This document shows, piece after piece, positions 1 to 7,664 of a stretch of DNA of 40,857 bases. Position 1 is the first letter of the stretch. Each line of letters opens with the position of its first letter. The notes beneath the pieces were generated by a model. The model searched no databases and was not told the origin of the DNA. It saw only the letters and a list, made by a program, of their open reading frames with translations. A program made the translations under genes and the position numbers. Source of the DNA: Gammaproteobacteria bacterium (lineage in GTDB: Bacteria; Pseudomonadota; Gammaproteobacteria; Pseudomonadales; Pseudohongiellaceae); the NCBI GenBank assembly GCA_018401885.1, contig JAGYKB010000020.1, positions 1 to 40,857 on the forward strand, read 5' to 3'.

Positions 1-6
1 TAGAAG

Positions 7-38
7 AACCCCGTACTCGATGAGTGCGGGGTTTTTTT
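7..38 (+). terminator. Rho-independent terminator of a gene left of the window
   Basis: A stem AACCCCG / CGGGGTT (positions 7-13 and 27-33) with an inner ACTC/GAGT pairing is followed by a run of seven T. No gene precedes it inside the window, so it most likely ends a plus-strand gene to the left. Confidence 0.8.
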
Positions 39-107
39 ATGGGTGTCTGGAAAGGCTGACAATGTCCGGTCATAGTGATTCGGTTTTTAGTGGAACCAAA
101 ATCCTCA

Positions 108-150
108 CCCCTTCGGGGCCGCGTTGCGGTCTTAAACGCGCTGCGTTTAA
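108..150. repeat. Cluster of three adjacent hairpins in a convergent spacer
   Basis: Three hairpins sit head to tail: CCC-C(TTCG)G-GG at 109-118, CCGC-gtt-GCGG at 119-129, and TTAAACGC-gct-GCGTTTAA at 132-150, the last with a perfect 8-bp stem. They lie between the terminator at 7-38 and the end of the minus-strand oxygenase gene. They could be a REP-like palindromic unit or part of a bidirectional termination zone. I saw no second copy in this window. The rest of 39-216 shows no convincing gene. Confidence 0.5.
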
Positions 151-216
151 TCAGGCGCAGCCTTCGCTCAGCCGAGTGATGGAAAGTAACGCTGTCCTGC
201 GTTTGTGGGTAGTTTT

Positions 217-810
217 TTACGGGCGCGCGACTACATTGAAGCTAATGCCTACGCGGTCAGAGTCACTTTGATTGACTTCGACTCCGTGCTCTAACCAACC
301 AGGGAAGATATAGAGTCGTCCCGGTTCAGGGGGCATTCTGACTTCGCTTGCGGTGAAGGGGGTTTGTTTCGTCGCAGGGAAAGGCATCATTCTGGATGCA
401 GTGCGCGGATCGCGGAAAAATAGACTGCCGCATTTAGGGGCGTCAAGACTAATATAGTAAACGCCGCTGAAATAGCAGTTTGCGTGGTAGTGGATCTGAT
501 TCGAAGCGCCAGGCGGACTTATGTTTACCCAAGCTTGATGATCAAAGGTGAGTCCCGGAATAAAGTATTGAGATTCGGCAATGCGCTCGCAAGCCTGCAG
601 TATGCGGCGATTAATTAACGCGAATTCAGGTAGCTGCTGAATAGTGTTATTGCTCTGCCATCCGGCAATGTTAGTTCTACTAACCCCACTTGGATCTTTA
701 TTACGAAGTTCATAGGCGCGCGCGAGTAGCTCTTTGTTGAGTGTTGTGTGGTCATCAAATAGAGTGCTCCATACAACACTCGGGAATAGAGCCTGTGCTT
801 TTAATTCCAC
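217..810 (-). CDS. Putative 2OG-Fe(II) oxygenase (TIGR02466-type)
   Basis: This 197-residue soluble protein resembles the small 2-oxoglutarate/Fe(II)-dependent oxygenase family often annotated as TIGR02466. Members are predicted to hydroxylate an unknown substrate using Fe(II), oxygen and 2-oxoglutarate. The double-stranded beta-helix core is visible: QIHYHANCYFSGVYYIS around residues 105-121 carries candidate metal ligands H107/H109. A distal H175 (WLEHGVE) and R186 (SDRVGISFN) fit the third iron ligand and the 2OG carboxylate anchor. Length is normal for the family. The start is GTG at 810, supported by AGGAG six bases upstream. It diverges from nhaD and appears monocistronic. Substrate is unknown; the fold assignment is fairly sure. 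Confidence 0.8.
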   Translation of the reverse strand: MELKAQALFPSVVWSTLFDDHTTLNKELLARAYELRNKDPSGVSRTNIAGWQSNNTIQQLPEFALINRRILQACERIAESQYFIPGLTFDHQAWVNISPPGASNQIHYHANCYFSGVYYISLDAPKCGSLFFRDPRTASRMMPFPATKQTPFTASEVRMPPEPGRLYIFPGWLEHGVEVNQSDSDRVGISFNVVARP

Positions 811-1011
811 AAACTGCTCCTATTTTTTGGTTTCGCTTTGGTTTCTATTTATTTTCCCTAGGGCGGCACATTACTCGGATTCACTGTTCTTGTCTAACGG
901 CAGATGTTTCACAAATGTAACGACTTATTGCTTGCCAATTCTCTCGAATCGACCTACTTTTAGCATTCTACAAAAACAAGTTTCGCTCATGAGGCGAACA
1001 AAGGATGGTTC

Positions 1012-2442
1012 ATGTTACTGCGCGTTTTAGGCCTTTTTTTAGTCCCCCTGACTCTTTTAATCGCTCCGCTCGCCTTCGGAGCTGAGGCTTCTCACGATCG
1101 TTTAGATCTGACGTCGAGTTGGGTAGGACTTGCCTCGATATTCACCTTCATTGCTGCATATGCTCTGGTGATTGGAGAGGAATACACTCATCTTCCGAAG
1201 TCCAAGCCGGTGATTCTTGCCGCAGGTATTATCTGGGCGATGATTGCCTTGGTTTACGCGCAGCAAGGCTACGATCATATTGTCGAGGAGTCTGTGCGGG
1301 AGTTCTTGATTGAATTCGCAGAGTTGTTCTTATTCTTACTCGCCGCAATGACCTACGTAAATTCTATGAGCGAGCGTCGAGTTTTCGAGGGGCTAAGAAC
1401 CTATCTCGTCAGTAAGGGGCTTGGCTATCGCCAGCTGTTCTGGATAACAGGACTTCTGAGTTTTTTCTTGTCACCAATTATCGACAACCTTACGACTGCA
1501 TTGGTTATGTGTGCGGTCGTAATGGCGGTTGGTAAAGACGATGCAAAATTTGTTGCTGTTAGTTGTGTAAATATTGTCGTTGCCGCGAATGCTGGCGGTG
1601 CTTTCTCACCGTTCGGTGACATCACAACGCTGATGGTTTGGCAGAGCGGGCTTGTTCCGTTTGCAACGTTCTTCGCGCTGTTCGTCCCATCGGTAGTCAA
1701 TTATATTGTGCCTGCGTTCGTGATGCAGTTCGCGGTGTCTAAAGAAGTCCCCGCGGTGGCTGAGGAGTCGGTACGAATTAAGCGAGGCGCATGGGTAATC
1801 ATCGGCCTTTTTGGGTGCACTATTGCCATCGCCGTGAGTTTCCATAACTTCCTTCATTTGCCTCCATTCTTGGGCATGATGACAGGACTCGCATTGCTTA
1901 AGATATTTGGCTATTACCTGAAAATCACGCATAAGCCTCATCCTAACGATGATGCTGAATATGGTCAGGTAGGCGATATCGGCGCGTTCGACAGCTTTAA
2001 GCAGGTTGCACGGGCCGAATGGGATACGCTGCTGTTCTTCTTCGGCGTTATCATGTGTGTGGGTGGGCTTGGTTTTATTGGTTACCTCGCATTCGCTAGC
2101 GAATGGATGTACGACGGGTTGGGGCCAACTCTCGCGAATAGCCTAGTGGGTCTAATGAGCGCTATCGTCGATAACATTCCGGTGATGGTGGCTATTCTTC
2201 AGATGAATCCTGTCATGGATGAGTTGCAGTGGTTGCTGGTGACGCTAACGGCTGGTGTTGGCGGTAGTTTGCTTTCGATTGGCTCTGCGGCGGGTGTCGC
2301 TCTTATGGGGCAGGCGAGAGGGAAGTACACGTTCTTTGGTCATCTAAAATGGACACCGGTCATTGCGTTAGGCTATGTACTGAGTATTTTGGTTCACCTT
2401 TGGTGGAACGCAGGCTATGCAGGGATCGCCCCAGGGCTCTGA
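1012..2442 (+). CDS. nhaD: NhaD-type Na+/H+ antiporter
   Basis: This 476-residue inner-membrane protein matches NhaD antiporters of the ion transporter superfamily, which exchange cytoplasmic Na+ or Li+ for external protons and are common in marine and alkaliphilic gammaproteobacteria. A signal-like N-terminus (residues 1-24, ending AFGAEA) is followed by many hydrophobic helices. The two family hallmarks are the inverted-repeat segments SPIIDNLTTALVM (near 154-166, Asp158) and SAIVDNIPVMVAI (near 383-395, Asp387). NAGGAFSPFGDITTLMVW is also typical. The ATG at 1012 has AAGGA about eight bases upstream. It stands alone, followed by a strong terminator. Confidence 0.93.
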   Translation: MLLRVLGLFLVPLTLLIAPLAFGAEASHDRLDLTSSWVGLASIFTFIAAYALVIGEEYTHLPKSKPVILAAGIIWAMIALVYAQQGYDHIVEESVREFLIEFAELFLFLLAAMTYVNSMSERRVFEGLRTYLVSKGLGYRQLFWITGLLSFFLSPIIDNLTTALVMCAVVMAVGKDDAKFVAVSCVNIVVAANAGGAFSPFGDITTLMVWQSGLVPFATFFALFVPSVVNYIVPAFVMQFAVSKEVPAVAEESVRIKRGAWVIIGLFGCTIAIAVSFHNFLHLPPFLGMMTGLALLKIFGYYLKITHKPHPNDDAEYGQVGDIGAFDSFKQVARAEWDTLLFFFGVIMCVGGLGFIGYLAFASEWMYDGLGPTLANSLVGLMSAIVDNIPVMVAILQMNPVMDELQWLLVTLTAGVGGSLLSIGSAAGVALMGQARGKYTFFGHLKWTPVIALGYVLSILVHLWWNAGYAGIAPGL

Positions 2443-2457
2443 TTGTTAAGCTGGTAT

Positions 2458-2498
2458 AAAAAAGCCCTCTACGACCAATCGTAGGGGGCTTTTTTTTA
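2458..2498 (+). terminator. Rho-independent terminator after nhaD
   Basis: A long stem AAAGCCCTCTACGA / TCGTAGGGGGCTTT (one wobble) with loop CCAA is followed by a T run. It begins 15 bases after the nhaD stop. Flanking A runs mean it could also act on the other strand. Confidence 0.9.
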
Positions 2499-2586
2499 AG
2501 CGAGTTTTCCGCAGAGAAAGATTTGAAAAAATACGCAAGGTAGGTATCATCCTGTATCACCGCTCGTAATACATCAAAGGTCCATC

Positions 2587-3294
2587 GTGAAGAAGCACAT
2601 TGTAGTAGTAGATGACGACACAGTGTTTGGCGAAATTCTGTGCGCGGGGCTGCAGAAGAACGCCTTTACGACCAAGCGATTTGATACCGTAGACTCGTTC
2701 CTGAAATCTCTTAGCTCGCTAAACGACAGTCCAGTAGATCTCTTTATAATTGACTTTCACTTAGATAAAACCGACATCAACGGTTTGGATTTGTGTCGTC
2801 GCGTTAAATCGAAAGGGCCTTATCCAGTTATTATGCTTACTGGTGAAGATGATGTAGAAACTACCGTCGCTTGCCTCTACGCCGGAGCCGAGCAGTATGT
2901 GACTAAGCCCTACGCACTCGACGAACTGGTGGCAAGAATTCACGTTGTACTTAAGGGTTGGGCGCGGGCCGCCGTCTCTCATCTCGGAGTGAGTGATAGC
3001 GAGGATAAGCTCACTCTTACACTGCAGGGACGAAGCCGGATATTGAGCTGCGGTGCGCGGGAGACTAAGCTTACTCAACGCGAGGTAAGCCTAGCTGAAA
3101 GCCTAATGGGAAGTATGGGAATCGAGATGGAGAGAGAGCATATCTATTTCGCGATATTTGGTAGAGCGATGGAACCTTTTAGTCGCGCAGTTGATATTCT
3201 AGTCGCACGTCTTCGCAAAAAGCTGAAACTTGTGACAGACGATTACATCATCATACCGACGCGTAACTCGGGCTATATGTTGGTTAAAAAATAG
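2587..3294 (+). CDS. OmpR/PhoB-type response regulator (twin 1)
   Basis: A 235-residue cytoplasmic regulator with an N-terminal receiver (about 1-122) and a C-terminal winged-helix DNA-binding domain (about 135-235). Receiver signature residues are visible: acidic cluster D9-D11, phosphoacceptor D56 (FIIDFHL), T85 and K107 in VTKPY. The output domain carries LTQREVSLAE and the recognition-helix segment SRAVDILVARLRKKL, ending PTRNSGYMLVKK. The start is GTG at 2587 with AAAGG seven bases upstream. It is a close paralogue of the minus-strand regulator at 4109-4831 (shared VACLYAGA-QYV-KPY and ILVAR-RKKL blocks), and even their leaders look related. The partner kinase is inferred to be the H-NOX-linked hybrid kinase at 4989-7040. 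Confidence 0.88.
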   Translation: MKKHIVVVDDDTVFGEILCAGLQKNAFTTKRFDTVDSFLKSLSSLNDSPVDLFIIDFHLDKTDINGLDLCRRVKSKGPYPVIMLTGEDDVETTVACLYAGAEQYVTKPYALDELVARIHVVLKGWARAAVSHLGVSDSEDKLTLTLQGRSRILSCGARETKLTQREVSLAESLMGSMGIEMEREHIYFAIFGRAMEPFSRAVDILVARLRKKLKLVTDDYIIIPTRNSGYMLVKK

Positions 3295-3316
3295 CGGGGC
3301 CATTAGTAATCAAGAT

Positions 3317-4089
3317 CTACTTCGAAGCGCCTTCGAGCGATTCGGCACTGACCGGCTTTCAGTTGCAGCCGTTCACACGCAACCCTAAGTTGCGGCCTTT
3401 CAGGCATCCTGGCGCTTCGTTATCGAGGCCAGAAATCAGTACAATTTGTCCCCGAAATGCCTGTTCGGCGATCATCTCTAGAGACCTTCACAAGAGTCGG
3501 AGAGCCAAAGATCTAAAAGAATGGCATCAAAACTCTCTTTTTTATTTTTGCAGACGTTAACACCATGCGCATTATGCGCAACAACTGGATAGTGCCCTAG
3601 ATTTTTAACTATTTGTCCCAGTATTTCTGTGTGGATAATTAAGTCGTCATCTAAACAAGAATTTTTTTCTGCATAATCTGGGCTGCGGGGAAGGATTTGT
3701 GGAGAGAACGATAGCATGCAAGCGAAATATGAGCTAGTTGGGCCTGCTGTTTTAGTTTGTCGGCGTGATTCTTTCAGCACACCCTGGACCTGTGCGAATT
3801 CGGAACCCTTGCCAAACGCTTCAATGCATCGCACCGAGTGGCGTCGTCCTGTGCTGCGGCTTTCAGCGCAGAAAGGACGTTGGCTGTTGCTTCGCGCCTA
3901 AATGGCAGGTTGTTTTTAGTGTAAAATCTCGAATTCGAGCAGTGAGTAATCTTTAATTGGCTCTTTAACAAAGCGTGTCAGTGAGTCGAGCGCGCGCTCA
4001 AACAACGGGTAAAGTAGGGAGGCGTCGTCGCTTTTGAGTAGTGTACTAAACGCCTTCTCATCGAAATATTGCTCGGTTTTTAATGTCAT
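3317..4089 (-). pseudogene. Decayed Hpt-receiver phosphorelay gene
   Basis: Reading the minus strand across frames rebuilds a broken signalling gene. It would start at ATG 4089, 20 bases past the stop of the regulator at 4109. The first part (MTLKTEQYFDEKAFSTLLKS... ending LLEFEILH) looks like an Hpt domain up to its phospho-His. A frameshift near 3915 leads to KNNLPFRREATANVLSALKAAA and an in-frame TGA at 3774-3776. The frame continues to MQKKILV, where one base is lost near 3653, then DDDLIIHTEILGQIV and AILLDLWLSDSCEG. A CT duplication near 3481 shifts frame to LEMIAEQAFRGQIVLISGL. A TGA at 3359-3361 falls just before the receiver Lys-Pro (KPVSAESLEGA), and the last stop is at 3317. All receiver landmarks are present but no single frame holds them. 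The Hpt part is less certain than the receiver. Confidence 0.75.
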
Positions 4090-4108
4090 CAGGTCGATTC
4101 TTAAAAAG

Positions 4109-4831
4109 CTATTTTTCTGCTTGTGCGTTGCTTTTTGAAACGAGTATGTAGCCGGCACTTCGAGTAGGGAGAATTAGGAGATCGTCGCTAATCTCTCTTA
4201 ACTTTTTTCGGAAACGAGCGATCAGAATGTCCGCAGCTCGACTAAAGGCCTTCATTTGATGCCCATAAACGGCGGAATAGATGAAGTCTCTTTTGATCTC
4301 GGTGTTATGGTTCGAAAACAACACTTCGGCGACTGCTAGCTCGCGCTCGGTCAGTCTGACACTTGTTGTCCCACAGGTCAGTGTTCTCGACATGCCATCC
4401 AATACAACGTCATTGACTGATAGTTTGTGGCTGCTCATGTCGATAGAGGTTTTTGGTTGGTTGTACAGAGCACTGTGAATGCGGGCGAGAAGTTCCTTCA
4501 GATCATAAGGCTTAAGGACATATTGATCAGCCCCAGCATAAAGGCAAGCGACGGTCGTCTCTGTAGATGATTCGCCCGTAAGCATTACAACAGGTTTGTG
4601 GGCATACGCTTTGATTTTTCGGCAGAGGTCTAAGCCATTGCCTTTCTCGTCGCCTAAATTATAGTCAACGATGAACAGATCGACGCCCTTCGACGCGGGA
4701 ATAAACTCGATTGCTTCTTTGATACTGGAAATACTAGCTGCGTCATAGCCATTATTGCAAAGGCTTAGCTCCAATAAACTGGCGAACACTACATCGTCTT
4801 CAATAACGACGACTTTCGGCTTTCGTTTCAC
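4109..4831 (-). CDS. OmpR/PhoB-type response regulator (twin 2)
   Basis: Receiver plus winged-helix regulator, 240 residues from the GTG at 4831. I prefer this start to the upstream ATGs at 4873 and 4852. It has AAGG eight bases upstream, gives a protein aligned end to end with twin 1, and puts the phosphoacceptor Asp (FIVDYNL) at residue 56 in both. Other signatures are IEDD near the N-terminus, MLTGES, VLKPYDLKELLARIH, and the output helix SRAADILIARFRKKL ending PTRSAGYILVSK. It lies downstream of and on the same strand as the H-NOX/hybrid-kinase pair, after a 115-base leader measured from 4873, so it is the most likely output of that sensor. The decayed Hpt-receiver gene follows it directly. 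Confidence 0.87.
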   Translation of the reverse strand: MKRKPKVVVIEDDVVFASLLELSLCNNGYDAASISSIKEAIEFIPASKGVDLFIVDYNLGDEKGNGLDLCRKIKAYAHKPVVMLTGESSTETTVACLYAGADQYVLKPYDLKELLARIHSALYNQPKTSIDMSSHKLSVNDVVLDGMSRTLTCGTTSVRLTERELAVAEVLFSNHNTEIKRDFIYSAVYGHQMKAFSRAADILIARFRKKLREISDDLLILPTRSAGYILVSKSNAQAEK

Positions 4832-4882
4832 GTTATGACCTTGCTTTGACATGGTTACAATGTGATACAGCATAATCTAGGA

Positions 4883-4897
4883 TGTGGCACACCCACA
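4883..4897. promoter_or_regulatory. Candidate operator: TGTGG-CACAC-CCACA
   Basis: A perfect 5-bp inverted repeat separated by five bases lies about 52 bases upstream of the preferred GTG start of the regulator at 4831. The spacing suits dimer binding, but no regulator can be named and a match this short can arise by chance. Confidence 0.25.
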
Positions 4898-4988
4898 GTA
4901 CTTATTGGTATCAGTTTGTTTCGTGGCTATAACGGACGGGTGTAGCGGTACAATTGGAACGTGAATGCCAGGGGAGGGCAGGAGTTTG

Positions 4989-7040
4989 TTAGCGCAGCGA
5001 TTGTGTTAATACTGTCAGTGAATCGTCCGCTAATCGAAAAAGGTAGTCAGGCTGTAAACTTGGCAGATTTCCTTCTTTGGCCTCGGCCTCAGCTTCGCGG
5101 AGCGCGTCACCGAGTTTTGCCAACCCAAACGCGAGGCAGCTACTCGCGAGACGATGAGCCGCGCTCGCGATGTCTTGGATTTGTTGCGACTCAAGAAATT
5201 GGTTCAGTTCCGAGATGCGCGAGCGTGTCTCATTTAAAAACAGCAGTGCAATACGATCGAAATTCTCCTCACCTATGTCGTTTTTGAGTTGTTGCAGACG
5301 GTCTGTATCGAGAAGAGCTAGCTTGGTTTCAGGGCTAAGGTTCTTGCTTGCCGGTCCATCGGGGTGGCCTGGGTTGGTCTGTGGGCTAGGCATATCCGCC
5401 AGAGCAATGCTATCAGGTTCGAGGTAGGCGTTGCAGAGCTTAAACAGTTCATTCTGATTAATAGGTTTAACGAGCGTATCGAGCATACCTGCGTTTTTAT
5501 AGTGAGAGATATCATCGCTGGAAACGTTCGCTGTTAGAGCGATAATCACGGTGTCGGCCTTACCCTGCGTCGAGAGAATAGTCTTCGTCGCTTCAATACC
5601 TCCCATGATGGGCATGCTTATGTCCATAAAGACGAGGTCAAACTCTTTGCCACTGACTTGCTCAACGGCTTCGCGCCCGTTGCTGGCGACGGTGACTTCT
5701 AGGCCAGCGCGATTTAATAAAATCGACCCTAATTCGAGGTTGATATCATTGTCGTCTACGAGCAAGACTCGGCCTTTGTATCGGCTTGGATACTCTGGCT
5801 TGGCGACTAGGACCTTGGAAGTCGAAGAGACGTCTCCGGTCAGCTTGTAGGGGATGCTACACGTAAAAGTTGTGCCGCTGCCCAGTTCTGATTTAAGTGT
5901 AAGCTCACCCCCTAAAGCTTTCGCCAACTCGCGGGTAATGGATAGACCAAGTCCGGTGCTCTGTTCATTTCCCATTCTGATCTCGCTTGATGTCCAAAAA
6001 GGTTCGAATACCGAAAATTGGTCTTTTTCGGAAATACCGGTACCGTAGTCGACACATTCGAAAACAAGCAGTTGTGCGCTTTTGTCGTCGATAGCAACTG
6101 GGAGGGCTGGCTTGGTTGAAAAGTTTAATTCTATGAGTTTGCTTTTCGAATATTTGATCGCGTTACTGATTAGATTTAGGCATATTTTATTAAAAGCCCT
6201 TCTGTCACATCTGATGTTATCGGGTAAATCGCTTGCAAGGTAGGATCGCATCTTAATACCTCGCTCCTCAGCGCGATTACTGAAGGATGTTTCTAGATCT
6301 TGGATGAACTCTTTTAGATTAAAATCAACCGGATGATTGGCGGTTATCCCTTCTTCAATACGCGCGAAATCAAGAACGTCATCTACAAGATCCATAAGTG
6401 ATCTTGCAGATGTATTAGCAATAGTTAGCAGGCGATCGAATGCTACATTAGAAGGCTGGTCAGCCATAAGTGCGAGCGAGGTGATGACGCCGTTGAGTGG
6501 CGTGCGGATTTCATGGCTGATGTGCTTAACAAATTCTGTTTTGGCGGCATTCGCTGCATCGGCTTTCACGCGCGCTTTGCTAAGTTCGTCTCCGAGTTCT
6601 TCTAGGTCGGCGCGCATTATATTCTGAGTCGTCAGATACATTTGATGCTCTAGCTGACTGTCCTGAATAGGGAATTCGTCGGCGCTGAGAGAGACTCTTT
6701 TGCCATTCTCATACAGCCAAGAACTCCACGGCGCGCCGACAAAAAAGTAGACTGACTTCTCTTCTAAGGTGCCATCTACAACCTGCCCCCGAAGCGCCAT
6801 GCTCTTGTCTGGCGTGTGCATCAAGAAAAGCTTGCCGATGTGCTGATCGCTTATCTGATTGCAGTTTAGAGCATTCGGCGCGGGGTTGAGTATCGTGAAG
6901 CATTCGGCGAGCGCGCTACCTAGGGTGTTGTCAGGCAGCCTCTGAGACAGTTTGTCGCTGACATAAATGATGCGACCATCCGCATCCATGCAAATCACAT
7001 AAGGGAATAGACGTAGGCAGAGGTCGAGACTCGAGATCAT
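4989..7040 (-). CDS. Hybrid histidine kinase PAS-HisKA-HATPase-REC-Hpt, H-NOX partner
   Basis: A 683-residue soluble hybrid kinase with no membrane segment. Domains in order: PAS-like sensor (about 8-110), coiled coil (about 138-168), HisKA with H176 in SHEIRTPLNG, HATPase with N-box NLISNAIKYS and G-boxes DYGTGIS and STGLGLSI (to about 397), receiver at 423-540 with D473 in VFMDISMP and K525 in LVKP, and a C-terminal Hpt (about 585-683) with H629 in AAHRLASSC. The Hpt lacks the usual Lys three residues after His (HRLA rather than HxLK). It follows the H-NOX gene by seven bases, so the two are surely co-transcribed. Known H-NOX proteins inhibit or modulate partner hybrid kinases on binding NO, which is the likely arrangement here. 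The next phosphoacceptor is inferred to be one or both of the twin regulators. Confidence 0.92.
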   Translation of the reverse strand: MISSLDLCLRLFPYVICMDADGRIIYVSDKLSQRLPDNTLGSALAECFTILNPAPNALNCNQISDQHIGKLFLMHTPDKSMALRGQVVDGTLEEKSVYFFVGAPWSSWLYENGKRVSLSADEFPIQDSQLEHQMYLTTQNIMRADLEELGDELSKARVKADAANAAKTEFVKHISHEIRTPLNGVITSLALMADQPSNVAFDRLLTIANTSARSLMDLVDDVLDFARIEEGITANHPVDFNLKEFIQDLETSFSNRAEERGIKMRSYLASDLPDNIRCDRRAFNKICLNLISNAIKYSKSKLIELNFSTKPALPVAIDDKSAQLLVFECVDYGTGISEKDQFSVFEPFWTSSEIRMGNEQSTGLGLSITRELAKALGGELTLKSELGSGTTFTCSIPYKLTGDVSSTSKVLVAKPEYPSRYKGRVLLVDDNDINLELGSILLNRAGLEVTVASNGREAVEQVSGKEFDLVFMDISMPIMGGIEATKTILSTQGKADTVIIALTANVSSDDISHYKNAGMLDTLVKPINQNELFKLCNAYLEPDSIALADMPSPQTNPGHPDGPASKNLSPETKLALLDTDRLQQLKNDIGEENFDRIALLFLNETRSRISELNQFLESQQIQDIASAAHRLASSCLAFGLAKLGDALREAEAEAKEGNLPSLQPDYLFRLADDSLTVLTQSLR

Positions 7041-7047
7041 CTCGTGT

Positions 7048-7611
7048 TTACTCGCTCGAGGCCGGGCCTCTGGTCACTGAAAAGACAGAATATTCTCCGC
7101 CATTTTCGTTCTCAGTCTTATCAAGAGTAATGTTTACTGACTCGTTATAAAACTCACCTAGCCCTTGTACTAAGCCGACAACGAAGGGGCTTAGCCCCGT
7201 GCGTATGCTTCGATAGTGCAGCAGGTAATGCTGCTCATTGATGACATCTACGGTAAAGAAGGGAGGCTTGTATCCAGAGAACGTGGAGCTTATGCGCTCA
7301 TGCATCTCGTTCATTCTCGTTAGTAAGCTGAACGTGTCCTGTCCGTAACTTTTCATCATGTCACTGTAGTGCTCGGAGGCCGTGACGAGTACCCAATAGC
7401 GGCCAAAATCTTCGAGGCAGGCTTCTGCGGACGCGCCGAGAATTCTCGAGCACGCGCCGACAAGGTTATATGCGATTTCATCGTCGTAGCTGCGAAGCGA
7501 AAGGAAGTCGCTATCAGATGCACCGGATTCGCTTAAAATCGACAGCCAAGCCTGATCACCATGAACGGTCTTAACCATGTCGCGTATCGCTTTGTGGATC
7601 ATTCCGTACAT
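7048..7611 (-). CDS. H-NOX heme nitric-oxide sensor
   Basis: This 187-residue protein is a stand-alone H-NOX (HNOB) domain, a cytoplasmic heme sensor that binds NO in facultative bacteria. The typical opening MYGMIHKAI is present. H104 in RMNEMHERI is the expected proximal heme ligand, and Y133, S135 and R137 form the YxSxR motif that holds the heme propionates. No distal Tyr pocket can be judged by eye, so NO rather than O2 binding is inferred from family context. The ATG at 7611 has an ideal AGGAG. It is the first gene of an apparent operon with the hybrid kinase. Related marine systems use this pair to control biofilm or motility; here the visible outputs are DNA-binding regulators, with no EAL/GGDEF gene nearby. 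Confidence 0.93.
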   Translation of the reverse strand: MYGMIHKAIRDMVKTVHGDQAWLSILSESGASDSDFLSLRSYDDEIAYNLVGACSRILGASAEACLEDFGRYWVLVTASEHYSDMMKSYGQDTFSLLTRMNEMHERISSTFSGYKPPFFTVDVINEQHYLLHYRSIRTGLSPFVVGLVQGLGEFYNESVNITLDKTENENGGEYSVFSVTRGPASSE

Positions 7612-7664
7612 AAGTTCTCCTAGCCTCTTATCACTTTATTGTGAGTCTTTTCTTGCCGCTTTAC

